Shown one piece after another: positions 36,576 to 49,400 of a stretch of DNA of 64,000 bases; within the stretch, counting starts at the first letter, position 1; every line of letters starts with the position of its first letter. The DNA is taken from assembly GCA_910591455.2 (NCBI GenBank), contig OU342819.1:11692906-11756905 (forward strand), in the 5' to 3' direction. The notes under the pieces are model-generated. The model was not told where the DNA came from, searched no databases, and saw nothing but the letters and a program-made list of their open reading frames with translations. The position numbers and the translations under genes were made by a program. The stretch is from Pholis gunnellus. Lineage: Eukaryota > Chordata > Actinopteri > Perciformes > Pholidae.

Positions 36576-38093
36576 ACACACTGCTTTGATACAGTCCAGT
36601 AATGGAGTTTGTTGACATTGGCGGATAAAGTTTATTGATATAACTGATTGAAAGTAATACTGTCGGTTGTGGAACAAAGCTGAAATATGGTTTGGAGATC
36701 CTCCTGTGCTTTGGTTCTCGGGTCCCGGTGGCATTAGGGTGCTGATGTTTAGTTTGTTCTGTAAAGATACAACAAATAGACTTTGTGTTGGATTTGGAGG
36801 AACAGGGGACACGAGGGAGAAAGTGAGGCTGGGGAAAACAACATCAACTTACCAGATAAAATGAACAGACTTGCCTGTTGAAAAGCTGTGTAAACATGAA
36901 GGCCCAGGTTTGACAGAGATTAAATATCTCACCTCACCATGTTGATAGTAAGTATATTTTCTGAGAGTTGTTATTTGAATGTGGCCTTGTATAAAGATGC
37001 CTAATGCTACGCAGTGTGGCTGAAATGGGGGAATGTGTTTGTTTTACACGATGGGTCTGGCACTGCTATTGTGATAAATATCCTCTAAATTGAGCTCCCC
37101 GCGGTGGTTTGGCTGTTGGCAGTAAAAGACGTCTTACAGGAACATTTTCCTTTTTCAGTAAAACAGCAAGTATGCTTTGTTTTTATATTAGATTTGTGGT
37201 TTGCGCCTGAGAAGGATTTGGATGAGGAGGAAAAAACTGCTTCTGGGGTTCTCGTACATTTGCTAAAGTTATTTGTGAGTTTGAATGTCAAACCGTTGTA
37301 TTGGTTCTGCAAATTATGACAAATTAATAGTCAACAACAATTTTGAGAATCGATGAATCTAGGGCTGCATTTGAGGCTTTTTTAAATGATTGATTAATAA
37401 GCCAATTATTTTCTCCATTAATTGATTAATTGTTCTTTAAAATGGTAAAAAAAAGAAGTCCCGTTGTAATTTAAATTGTAAATTAAGTGATGATCTTCAA
37501 ACAGTCTGAACATGTTCATTTTAATTTCATCATCATATAAAACTAAAACATCTGAGAAGCTGGAACCAGTACATTTTTGCTTAAAAGTATCTTTCACAGT
37601 TAATGGCGATTAACTGTCTGATGATTGTTTCAGATACATTTCGTCAGAGTCATTGAAGGTCAAAAATGCCTAACGTTTCCTAATTCAAGTCTACATGTAA
37701 TGCTTGACGTTATTGTAAAGCAACTATCTTCACACTGTTGGTCAGGCAAAACAGGACATTTCAAGATTTCTTGTTTGGCAAATTATAAGAAGTAATCCTA
37801 TTAATATTTCTGACATACGATGGACTAATGAGTCATTGAAACATCATAATGTAAGAACTCTTTAGTGAGCAGCCCTGCTTGTAAATTAGAACTGACCTTC
37901 TAACGTTAAAACAGCAGATTTTGATCAGTCTGGACACATTTCACTTCCTTCTTAGTGGCCACGTCTCATCGGATGAAAATGTAGTGAATTTCATGGCGCT
38001 GTGAAATAGTTCTCATATGCTTACGGATGCAGGTAAAGCTCGTCCATCTTATGTTTGTGTTTGTCCTGCCTGCCAAGCAGACGAGGGTTACAT

Positions 38094-38226
<133 letters not shown>

Positions 38227-38362
38227 ATACAACCATGTATACATTTGTGTGTTTGCATGAACATGTGTAGGTGTGCGTCTGTGGTGTCTTCTTTTAAGTC
38301 AAAAAGAGATGACATGCTGTCCAGGAACAACATCTTGAATCTTTCATGTCCAACCGATCATC

Positions 38363-38418
<56 letters not shown>

Positions 38419-39329
38419 TGATTTTACAGCTTGTTCAGTATGAGGCCTGTCTGGCCCGTTACTGTACAGCCTGAGCCCCAACTCCTCTTTCCCTCCCAGA
38501 CTAACCCCCTCAATTGCGGCTTGTTCAGGTCGTGTGTGTGTGTGTGGAGGAGTAGGAGGAGGAAAGGGAGGTGCAGAGGAATGCAGGGTTGGGTCGGGTG
38601 GAGCGGTATGTTGGAGGGAAAAGAGGGGTCTCTGTTTTGTGTGTATGTGGAGTCTATAGAGAGATTAAGGATGTGTATGTGAGTATTGATGAAGGTGTGT
38701 TTTCCTTCTGTGTTTACTCCGCTGGGGCCCGCCGCCTACCTGACAGTGGAGAGGAGAGTAATGGGGGGGAGGGAGGCAGGAAGAAGAGTCAGGGGGAACA
38801 TTTGATTTGATCTGGTTGGAATCAGGGAAGCTTTACCTTCTATTTTTATGTTTATTGTGCGGCTTGAGGCTAAATTTGATCTTAAATATTTATGAAAGTC
38901 GAGGCTTTCAAAATCTACAAAAATGCACAAGAGGAAGGATGGGAGAAAAGATGGATGAGACCAGACAAGTGATAGAAAAACACAAAATGTTATGAATGAT
39001 TCAGGAGCTGGACTGAACTGAACTTAGGAATCCAAGAATCAGCTTGTATACTTCAGGTTATAGAGAAATGCATGCTTATGCAAAAAAAGAAATGCACACA
39101 CACACACACACACACACACCTCCCAACGTGCAGAGCAGCGGGAACACTGCGGGCTGTGTACGGTGGCTCTCCTTCACTTCCGCACCATAAATGTGTGTTT
39201 GCTATACGAGGGAACGCGGGGAGAAAAGAGGAATTCATGTTGGTGTTTATTTGAGCTTTGGCCAAATCCAACCTAGGGCTGCGCTGGCGCGCACTTTGCA
39301 CCAAACCCCAGCCGCTCCTGTACCCCCAG

Positions 39330-39330
<1 letters not shown>

Positions 39331-39408
<78 letters not shown>
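39331..39408. repeat. (CA)n microsatellite upstream of matn1
   Basis: About 39 CA units roughly 450 bases before the matn1 ATG, followed by shorter CA tracts at 39485 and 39599. Confidence 0.95.
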
Positions 39409-39411
<3 letters not shown>

Positions 39412-39850
39412 CTACATACATACATACTGTACACGCTCAGGTTCTCGAGTATGCATACAACACATATTATACTACTCTCTCTCTCACACACACACAAACC
39501 TGTTCATCGTAGCCATATCAAGGTGTGTTTGTCTTTCCTTGCCCTCCCTTTTTAGGTCCTCCCAGAGCAGGTATTTCCCTCTCTTACCCACGTGTGCGCG
39601 CACACACGCACACACACACACACACCTACATACATACACTGCCACTATAGAGAGAGAGGGGGGGTGGCGGCGGTCTCTGGGCTGAGTGTGTGAAGCACTT
39701 GCATTGATAACCTGCAGCTCAGAGTCACTCAGTCTCACTTTGTGGCCATCCTCTCTCCTGGAACTCCCTTTGCCCTGCTCCGTCTCCTTTCTGGCTTCTC
39801 ACTCTAGGACTGTCTCTGGACACGCTCGGACCCCCTCTGTCGCTGTCACC

Positions 39851-40482
39851 ATGACGCCTACCCCGCCGTTGTTCCTGCTGCTGCTCGTCCTCATGGGGGC
39901 TCAGGCCACCGTGGACCTCCGCACGGCCGCCGCCATGGGTAAGAACGATGACCTTTAACCCTAAAAGTTGTTTCTAATGCCGGTTGAGGACTCAGAGTCT
40001 TTGATGGTGAGATACCTGACATCTAATACTCTTTTCACTCCTTGTCCTCAAAAATATATATCTCCAGTGGAAAGTAACTCACAAAATTGACATAAGATGA
40101 ATAAGTACGACGTAAATACAGAGGAAACAGCGTTTTAGAAGAATATCCCTCTGGTCTGAGTTCATTCTTGTCCATAAATCCAGGGACGGTGTGATGTGTG
40201 TTAACCAGTTGCTTTGCTGTAGAGTGGAATAAATTCACAGAGGGAACAGAATTGAAGGAGAGTAATGGAAAAAGTTAAGTATTTAATACATTTAGTCATG
40301 TTTTAAATTGAATTTAGTCAGTATAATTACAAAAGAATATAATACGTTTTCAGTGTCTTTGGGTATTTATTGATTTGAAGTGATTAGTCAGCCAGTGTTA
40401 AAGACATTTGACATTATATTAAAGTGTTTTTGGTGTTGTTGCTGGTGTGTAGATGACAGGTTGGAGTTTGGTAGTTGGTACG

Positions 40483-40576
<94 letters not shown>

Positions 40577-43116
40577 TATAAAAGTTGGTTGGAGAAAAAA
40601 CTCAAGGGAGGGAGAGAGGTGAAGGGTGAGAAGGGAGATCAGTACTGTTAAACGGACACTTGAGCCTGGACCCTCACTAAAAATCCAACACATCCTCCCT
40701 GATTCAAACTGTTTTATTATTATTATTATGACCACAAATGATCACAAAACAGATCTTTGTCTTTCACACTCATTAGTTAGCTCCATTGGGTGTTTGCAGC
40801 TGAACAGTTAAAGCTTTTTCAGCAAAAACGTTAATATAATGAAAATCTTAACTCAAGAGTCACTTTTTCTGAGCTTCCAGCCACATCTCACTTTCTTGCT
40901 GATTTTGTTCAGATTTTAATCTAATAATTTAATTTAATAATTATTCATTTTTATTCATATTATTATCTAATAATCTTGATCTTTGCCGTGCCTTTCTCCG
41001 CCTCTTCCTCCACCCTCGTCTTCCTCCACCCCTGTTGCCTCCCTGCATCCTGTTTTTCTGTTTCCTTCTACTTTCTAACCAGCCTCCCTTCTCCTCTCAA
41101 TACCTCCATTCTCCCCATGGTCCTCCCACCCTCCCCCTATTTTCTCACTTCTTCATCAATTTTCTTTTTCTTTTATCCATCTACATTTCTGAACCATTAT
41201 GTGGAGTGTTATGAAAACTATTATTAGAAGAATCCATAATAATCTTTCTTTCTGTCCTCCTGTCTTCATGTGTAGCGGCAGGTTTGTGCAAAACGCGTCC
41301 CACAGACATTGTGTTCATCATCGACAGCAGTCGGAGCGTTCGGCCTTCAGAGTTTGAGCAGGTCAAGGTGTTCCTGGCTAAGGTCATCGAGGGGCTGGAT
41401 GTTGGACCCAACGCCACCCGTGTGGGAGTCGTCAACTATGCCAGCCGCGTCAAGAACGAGGTACGGAGCTCCGCTGGCCTTCGCTAGCCTTCGCTAGCAC
41501 TGAACAGTTTTTATTCATTTGTCAACAGTATTTGATATTACTGACCTTGTTGTTATTACGCAACCGTAGGTGTCCCTGAAGACACACCGCACCAAAGCCG
41601 GGCTCATTAAGGCTGTGACCAAGATCGAGCCCCTGTCCACTGGAACAATGACTGGTCTGTCCATCCAGTTTGCCATGAATGTGGCCTTCAGTGAGGCCGA
41701 GGGCGCTCGTGTCAAATCTCCTGATATCAGCAAGGTCAGACACGCATTTACATGCATTCACACACGCAACTCGACATATAACCCATCATTATGATCATCT
41801 CTTTTTTAATCTTATTTTGATCCTCGTCCTTCGCAGGTTGCCATTATTGTGACAGACGGGCGTCCCCAGGACAGCGTGAAGGATGTGGCCCAGCGTGCAC
41901 GTGATGCCGGTATTGAGATTTTTGCCATCGGCGTGGGACGTGTGGACATGAGCACTCTGAAGCAGATGGCCAGTGATCCTCTGGATGACCACGTGGACTA
42001 CGTGGAGAGCTACAGCGTCATCGAGAAGCTCACCAAGAAGTTCCAGGAGGCCTTCTGTGGTAAGATGGGCGGAGGAAGAGGAAAGAGGAAGTGGGAGAAG
42101 AAGAAGGAAGGAAGGATGAGGGCTTTATTGTTAAGGTTAGAGGGACAGGTGCAGAAAACTGTGATTAGTCTGTAGTGATGGAAACAGGAAAAGATGGTTG
42201 AGAAGAATCCCTGTCAGAGTGGGTCATTATCCTTCATCACTGTGGAGAGAGCTGCCGCCCTATACTGAGGGTAAGGTGACAGGACTGTCATCTTTTCATT
42301 CCTACATGTTGCTCCTCTGCTCTCCCTCAATAAGACTACAGTTTATTCATTCAACCGTTCAAACTCATTAAATACTCCCACTGCACGAGGGCATGTAGAG
42401 CAGGAACAACCTTTAGGAACGAAATGTGCTCCTGTTCTTCAGTCAACACTCGCATAACCGAGAGGCGAGACTGATCTCTGTGTAATTACCGATCCATTAG
42501 TGACAATCATTAAACCTCTAATTATTGACGCCCCCTTGGCTCTCCCAGTCTGCGGCAGTTTTGCCTGCTGCCTGCCGCTCACTACGCAGCAGCCGGTCTC
42601 GCTGCAGATGTTTCATCCAAGGGCAGCGCTGCATGACCACAGTGTTGGACTGTTATTGGACGAGCCTGTGCCTCACATTTAGAGACAGACAAAACGGATC
42701 TTGTTTATTTGAGGCTACTCCAATCTTCTCCACCTGTTTGTTTTAAGGATCCACTGGATTCATGCGCCGTCCACACATATTCTAAACTGTTGGCTGCAGG
42801 TCACAGTGGATCATTAAAAATCAAAGCTAGATTTTCCCGTTTTCAAACTGACATAGTTTCATTCTCTCCTCCTAACCCCAATCCCCCCCCTCCCCCCTCC
42901 CTCTGTGTGTGTGTGTGCCTCAACATGTATTCTACTGTGTGTGTTGTGCACGCACACACACACAGTGTCGGACCTGTGTGCCACTGGGGATCATGACTGT
43001 GAGCAGGTATGCATCAGCTCCCCCGGATCATACAAGTGTGCCTGCAAAGATGGCTTTACCCTCATGGACAATGGTCGCAGCTGCAGTGGTGAGTGTGTGT
43101 TTGTGTGTGTGTGCGC

Positions 43117-43163
<47 letters not shown>

Positions 43164-44349
43164 GGTATTTGTCCAAGCGCAGCAATTGTGCTACCAGACT
43201 AACATGCCCTGTTGTGTGTCTGACATCAGCAGCTTGCAGCAACGCGGCGACAGATGTGGTGTTCCTGATCGACGGCTCTAAGAGCGTGCGTCCAGAGAAC
43301 TTTGAGCTGGTCAAGAAGTGGATCAACCAGATCGTCGACAAACTGGATGTTTCTGACAGCAAGGCTCACGTTGGACTGGTCCAGTACTCCAGCTCAGTCC
43401 GACAGGCACGTGTCTGTGTTTGCCATTTCAGTGTCCACCTAATATTCAACCTTCCTCTCGTACGCGTCAACGTCATGTTTCCGTCTCCCTCCTGCAGGAG
43501 TTCCCCCTGGGCCGCTACAACAACAAGAAGGACCTGAAGGAAGCTGTGAAGAAGATGGCCTACATGGAGAGGGGAACCATGACAGGGCAGGCTCTCCGCT
43601 ATCTGACAGACAACAGCTTCAGCGCCGGTCAGGGCGCCCGGCCTGGAGTCGCCATGGTGGGCATCGTCTTCACTGACGGACGCAGCCAGGACTACATCGT
43701 AGAAGCCGCCAAGAAGGCCAAGAAGCAGGGTGAGAGGGAGAGGATGGATCACTCCTTAATGCATGGGTGTAGTGTAAGTAGAATCCAAACCCTACTTTTA
43801 CCAGTCAGATGAGGGGAAACCTGTCTGTGTTTATGTTGCAGGTTTGAAGATGTACGCTGTTGGAGTGGGCAACGCAGTGGAGAATGAGCTGAAAGAGATC
43901 GCCTCTGAGCCGACTGGAGAGCACTACTTCTACACTGCTGACTTCAAAGCCATGTCCCACATCGCCAAGAAGCTGCAGATTAACATCTGTAAAGGTCTCA
44001 CATGATCATTAAATACAAGCATACATCTACAAACAAGTAATTTCACTACATACTGGTACAATAACCCAGAACTTGAACTTGCACTTTCTGTTCCTACAGA
44101 GGAGGACCCTTGTGAATGTGACACCCTCGTAAAGTTCCAAAAGAAAGTAGAAGATGCCCTGCAGGCACTAACAAAGAAATATATCCTTTACAATGAGTGA
44201 AACGGTGTGAGAATACGATGTTTGGAGGGAGGGTTATAATGTAGTTATCATATTTGGTGTCTTTGTCTTCATTGTTGCATTTCCTTGACAAAATCTCACT
44301 AGACGGTATGTCGAAGAGGATCGCCTTGCTGGAGAACAAAATCGTCTGA
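39851..44349 (+). CDS. matn1: Matrilin-1 (cartilage matrix protein)
   Basis: Matrilin-1 is a secreted trimeric adaptor of cartilage matrix that binds collagen and aggrecan. Ten coding exons: 39851-39938, 41276-41460, 41570-41734, 41837-42059, 42966-43088, 43233-43405 (or from 43230), 43498-43729, 43842-43994, 44100-44180 and 44300-44349 (TGA), about 490 residues against 496 in human. Order: signal peptide (Leu-rich, residues 1-18 or so); vWA domain 1 with MIDAS DSSRS (D46, S48, S50); one EGF module with six cysteines (about 221-261); vWA domain 2 with MIDAS DGSKS (D275, S277, S279); then EEDPCEC and a C-terminal coiled coil ending LLENKIV. The single EGF between two vWA domains separates it from matrilins 2-4. 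The Cys pair before the coiled coil links the trimer. Two non-canonical introns are noted: GC-AG at 43406 and AT-AC at 44181. Start context is caccATGa. Confidence 0.95.
40483..40575. repeat. (GT)n microsatellite in matn1 intron 1
   Basis: About 46 uninterrupted GT units in the 1.3-kb first intron. Confidence 0.95.
42966..43088 (+). CDS. matn1: matn1 EGF-module exon
   Basis: Phase 1-1 exon, the usual form for a shuffled EGF module. Six cysteines in the pattern of LCATG, DCEQVC, YKCAC and RSCS. Its acceptor is the end of a CA run (cacacacag) and its donor leads straight into a (GT)n tract of about 70 bases (43089-43161). Confidence 0.92.
44181..44299 (+). other. U12-type AT-AC intron in matn1
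   Basis: The intron starts ATATCCTTT, the consensus U12 AT-AC donor, and ends with AC (atctcac). TTCCTTGAC at 44281-44289 is a near-perfect U12 branch site, its A 11 bases before the acceptor. Splicing here joins T to TA as Leu and gives ALTKKLDGMSKRIALLEN, which continues the coiled coil. No GT-AG pair does this. The cartilage matrix protein gene is a classic case of an AT-AC intron. It is only 119 bases long. Confidence 0.93.
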
Positions 44350-44935
44350 GGACTCACATCCCTCTCTTTCCTATACATCCGCACACCCACAAACACACAC
44401 AAACACCTTTTACTTCCTGTAAAATACTGAAGAGAAACCCATGTGAGTGTGAACCCTGACCTCTACTTGTATCCTGAGCTCTCCCAAACCACCTCTGCCT
44501 CCTCCTCCTCTCTGGTGTTACCTCTGTCTCTGCCTCCTCTCTCTGTGTTACCTCTGCCTCCTCCTCCTCTCTCTGTGTTACCTCTGCCCCCTCCTCCTCT
44601 CTCTGTGTTGCCTCCTCCTCCTCTCTCTGTGTTACCTCTGCCCCCTCCTCCTCTCTCTGTGTTGCCTCCTCCTCCTCTCTGTGTGTTACCTCTGCCTCCT
44701 CCTCTCTCTGTGTTACCTCTGCCCCCTCCTCCTCTCTGTGTGTTACCTCTGCCTCCTCCTCTCTCTGTGTTACCTCTGCCCCCTCCTCTTCTCTCGGTGT
44801 TACCTCCTCCACCCTTGGGTCTCCTGGGACACGAAGCGCCGGTTTGCCATGGGGACCACGCATTTGTGTGTGCTCCAAAGGTCATGCTCCATAGCCAGCC
44901 TGTGTGTTTGTTAATAAAAGTCTTCCCTCATAGGG
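44350..44935 (+). other. matn1 3' UTR with a CT-rich minisatellite and poly(A) signal
   Basis: From the stop to AATAAA at 44913-44918. About 44500-44815 is a degenerate tandem array of a unit of roughly 20-33 bases (variants of tgtgttacctctgcc + cctcctcctct). On the opposite strand it gives a long Glu/Thr-rich ORF, which is a shadow. Confidence 0.7.
44913..44918 (+). terminator. Poly(A) signal for matn1
   Basis: AATAAA 564 bases after the stop and the first canonical signal downstream. Confidence 0.65.
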
Positions 44936-46483
44936 AAACGGTGACGGTACACTGAAGGGTTTTTCTTTGTTGCTGCCACAATGTTGAATTTCCCCAAACC
45001 GCTTTGAGTCTGTGTACGGAGCAGCGTATCACCCTCACTTGTTTGTCTGTTTCTATCTGACACTGTCATCTTTCTCTTAGCCCCACACATATCTAATGTC
45101 ATATTTGGTATATAATATATATATACAGGTAAATTAATATAAGAAATATGTCTGTTTTTTTATTTTCCTAAATAAAGGTGATTCAGGAAGTACATAATAT
45201 AAATTGTGAAACTATTGTATGCACACACAGAAACGAAGCAATTCTTACGTTTACACAGTTTTAGTTAATTAAATATGAATAAGTATAAAAAGTACATTGA
45301 ATAGTCTTATGTCCCCCAAATGTGGGCTCAGAGGACCACAAGGGCTTGACAGGTGTTCCCAGCAGAGTGGTGGACTGTTTCAATGAATAGTGTAAGATAG
45401 TACGTAACGTCTTTTTCACTCATAATTTTATCGTAATTCTGCATAAAGTCTTTCTGAAGTACCCGAATGATTCCCATATGGCAGTGATCAGGACCAAAAC
45501 AGAGTGGGGTCCATACTCTAGAGTGGATTTGTGGGGTTCCCTGTCAAGAAGAACGGTAAACTTACTGCTTTTCACAGTTTCATTTTATAAAATGGAGAAC
45601 ATAGCAAATCTATGGCTCTGGTAAGTATGATGATTTTGATCTGTCATCTGTGTTGACATCAATCAAACTTTATTTCAGACTCAGGGTCCATATAATACAT
45701 ACATGTTATAGACTACATACTTAATTGATTAATACATAGATTAAAGGGCAATACTACAGTTGCTCCAGACATGCAAATTAGTCATTATTAGAAAGCTGCA
45801 AACAGGTGAACAAGTTTTATATTATTCACATGTTAGAAAGTGAAGGTTGAATTGTTCAGAAATCGAAACATTTATTCACCTTAAAGTGCAGTTTGTTGGT
45901 GAGAAAAGTTTTCACAACGTCACAATGACGTTGCATAAGAGGAGAAAAGAAGCTCTTCAACTCTGAACAGCTGAACGAAACCAGCGAGCGAAGCCTGTCA
46001 TTGTCTCTGGGTGCTTCATGAAAGCTGATTTTAAACTTTGCATTGTGCTCTAGTCTGGGAGTCCAGTCCAAAACGCAAACCGCTGGCTCAGTGTTTTTTA
46101 TTATTACTACTGAGCCATCGTTTAACGCCGTTATTGAGTTTTACAGCCTGCAGCATCTGCTAACAGCAGCTAGGCTAGCTCAGCGAGCTAACCGGGGCAG
46201 ACCGCCTCTACGGTCCCGGTAACCGAGGGTATGAGCACAGATAACTGTCTCTGGTGTGCGAGACAGATTTGAAGAAGGTCAGTTTGCTTTAATGATTGTT
46301 GGAACAGATGATTGCGCAGTCAACTGACAACAGACACTATCGAGCATCCGGCCATTTAAAGGAACACCAACGTTTGCGTCAACGCAACGGTTAGGTTGAT
46401 ACTTGAGCTAACTGTAGCTAGCACGAGCTCAACACGGGTGCGTCAAGAATCCGTTCGAGGTGTTTTGGGACCAATAACAACAG
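44936..46483. other. Spacer and promoter region upstream of sesn2
   Basis: AT-rich with no recognised gene in the first kilobase. From about 46080 the sequence becomes CpG-richer and probably holds the sesn2 promoter and 5' UTR. No TATA box is evident. Sestrin genes are known targets of p53, ATF4 and NRF2; no site was confirmed here. Confidence 0.5.
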
Positions 46484-49400
46484 ATGGCGAGCAACGGAGA
46501 CAGCACACCGGGTCTAGGCTCCGGTCGACACCGGTACGAGTCAGAGTCCGACGTTGGCCCGACTGTCAAAAGCTTAGCACTGCTGTGCAGCAAGGACGAG
46601 GACGAGCGAGCAGCGTCTCTGGAGGAGCTCAGTCAGGGGGTTCTGGCGTGTTTGGGATCGGACCGGCGCGGTTCGGCCCGGCTGAGTAAACAAACACTTT
46701 TAAATCTGCTTCGACTGTCCCGGTCGTGTCCACTGCAAGAGGTTCGGGGGAGAGCGACCGAGCTGCTGCGAACCGCACAGGTAAATGTTGGGATAGTATT
46801 TATAGTAGTATCTTAATATTATCTTTTTTGTTTAGCACTAATGTTATTGCTTTAGCTGCTTATCATACAATACCAAGAATAGGTGAATGATTTAATAACA
46901 GTTCGCGATAACGTTACGGTCTGATCAGTGAAGAGTTATCAGCTGATTAGCACTTTCCATCAGACTGCTTGATATTTCATCAGACGTTGAACTGTGCGAG
47001 GTGACGCAAGACTCCGCTGTGATGTGGTGTGCACAAACAAGCAGGCCGGACACGCCCCCTCTCTATCTGGACACGCCCCCTCCTGGTGTCCTGACCCGAA
47101 CAACACATCAGACACACCCCCCCCCTCGAGCCTCTCTACAGCTCACTGCACATTCTAGGAATATAAAGTCAAGCTGGTGTTGGAGGCTTTTTCAGTGCGT
47201 GTGTCGTCTCTGTTGGAGTTAACGAGCGGTGACTTTTTTTGTGCCGGCCTTCTGATGTCTGTGAGTTGAATGCGTGGTTTTGGTTACATATTTCATGGGC
47301 TGCAAGGTTATGAAACGGGCTCTCCAGTTACAGAACAGCTGCTGCAGTCTAAGTAAAGTCTATTCAAGTTCATGGGGTTTAAAGCTGTATGCAGGTTTCT
47401 CTTTTATCTTCAAATAACATGTATTTATATGTAAAATCTGTATTATTCATTTATTCTGAAGTGTTGAAGAAGATCTAACCCTTTAGTTGTTTGCTCAAAA
47501 CATTTTTTTAATTGTGATCGATTAATGTGTATACGGTTTAAGACAATGTAAAGCTGAAAAAAGTCAATTCATCGATTTGTCGATCAACAGAACAACTGCT
47601 TGGATGATTGATTTATCTTCTTTTGAGCAGAAAGGCCAACACGCCTTCATTCCACCTTCTCTGTTGTGAAAGTTTGCTGCTTGTCTTGCGCCATTGTGAA
47701 CTCAATATCTTTACGCCTCGGGCTGTTTATCAGACAAAACAAGTAATTTGAGGACAATATCCAACAAGCATGCTGTATTATTTTCTGACATTTGATACAG
47801 TAGCTCAAACGATTTACGATTTAAGATAATTGTCAGATTAATCAGGCATTAAATTAGCCGTTATTTCATTGTGTTATTTACCAAAATCTCTGTTTTCTTC
47901 CTGCTTAGAAACAAGGAGTTGAAGTACCTCGGGCGCTGGCATCAGGCCCAAGTGCCTTTATTCCTGCAAAAGAGGTGTGTATGGCTAGTACATCTATTTA
48001 CCCCATTATTAAAGATATCGACTTAAAAAAAGAAAACACTTGTGTTTGTAAATGTTGTGATCGTGTGAAATCACAAAAGATTGCGTGAGGATTGGGGCAG
48101 TGTATATTGTTGATCACCATTTCTTATTTGCCATGTAAAGTTTATTGAATAAACTACTTAGTTTCACCAGTTGGTACAGAGCTTGCCTCCGTGTCTTAAC
48201 CAAAGACTGAACTGGGCTTGTTTCCGGCTGGCATCCTGGTAAACAGTGCAGACGTGCCGCCAGCTATTCTGCCGCAGCACCAGTTGCTTCATGTCATCAA
48301 GACAAGCAATAACGCACACATGTTGCAAAAGCTGATGACTCAAAATTTAATACGTGACTTACTCAAAGCTTTCCACTGGAGAGAGTGCAAATGTTGCATC
48401 AGCTTTTAAAGGCTGTTAATTTCCAGCATTTTCAAGTGAATCCTTACCAATGTGTCCTCAATCATTGTAACAATATAAAGAGAGTTTAGTTGTGTTTCTC
48501 TTTCTCTTTAGATGTTGAAAGAAGTGCCGGACCAGGACATCCTCATCGAATCTTTCCTTTCAGTGGGCCGCGTGGACCACATCACAATGGTGATGGCAAT
48601 GCACCCCGCCTACCTCAGCTGCTTCCTGAGGACCCAGCATGCTTTGTTGGAGATGGACGGCCCGTTGCCCCGTCACTGGAGACATTACATCGCTGTTATG
48701 GTAAGAGAACCACAGTATATGATTGTTAACTAGTGACACCTATCGGAGCTTTTCAGATCAATGCCAGTGACCGTGGCGAGGGCCTCGTGTGCTCTCCTGA
48801 AGGTAAAACTTTACATTCAACACGACTACTGAGGTCTATAGGAGTACACGGCTCAACAGGGCTGTGCCTCTCTGTCACAGTGGCTGAAGAAAAGCCTGTT
48901 GTTGTGGTTGTTCTTTTGTCTTTTAATAATCAGTAATAACAATCAAACATTATTGGACTAGGTAAATACAAATACATCAAAGTAATATTAGTACACATTA
49001 AGCTTGTCCTTTACTTTAAGCAGATGATATTGTTGTCGGTTATCCTGGTGTGTGGAGTTAAATCCTGCAAGCTGTGACTCGGCAGGTTAAATCATAACGG
49101 TTAAAGGTTTTAACTTTCTGATCTGTGTTCATAAACAAAGACAAAGCTATAAATGCTCTAAAGCCTGTAGTTAGGTCCAGTGAGTCTATCCGTGTAATGT
49201 TTAGGCGAGATATGGCTTGAATAACAGCTTAAACATCCAAAGTAATGTCAGACTCTGCAGCTATTATTTTCTCTTGTTGTGACCAAGTCAAGTGTGCCAA
49301 ATTGTTTTTATGGTTTCATTCTTTTATCTTAATATAGTTATGAATAGATTTGATCATACTAATATTGCTGTAATGCTATTTCCTCTGCAGCCCACTCACA

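Noticed and set aside
44354..44878. 174-codon minus-strand ORF, Glu/Thr/Arg repeats
   Set aside because: It is the antisense of a CT-rich minisatellite in the matn1 3' UTR and has no family resemblance.
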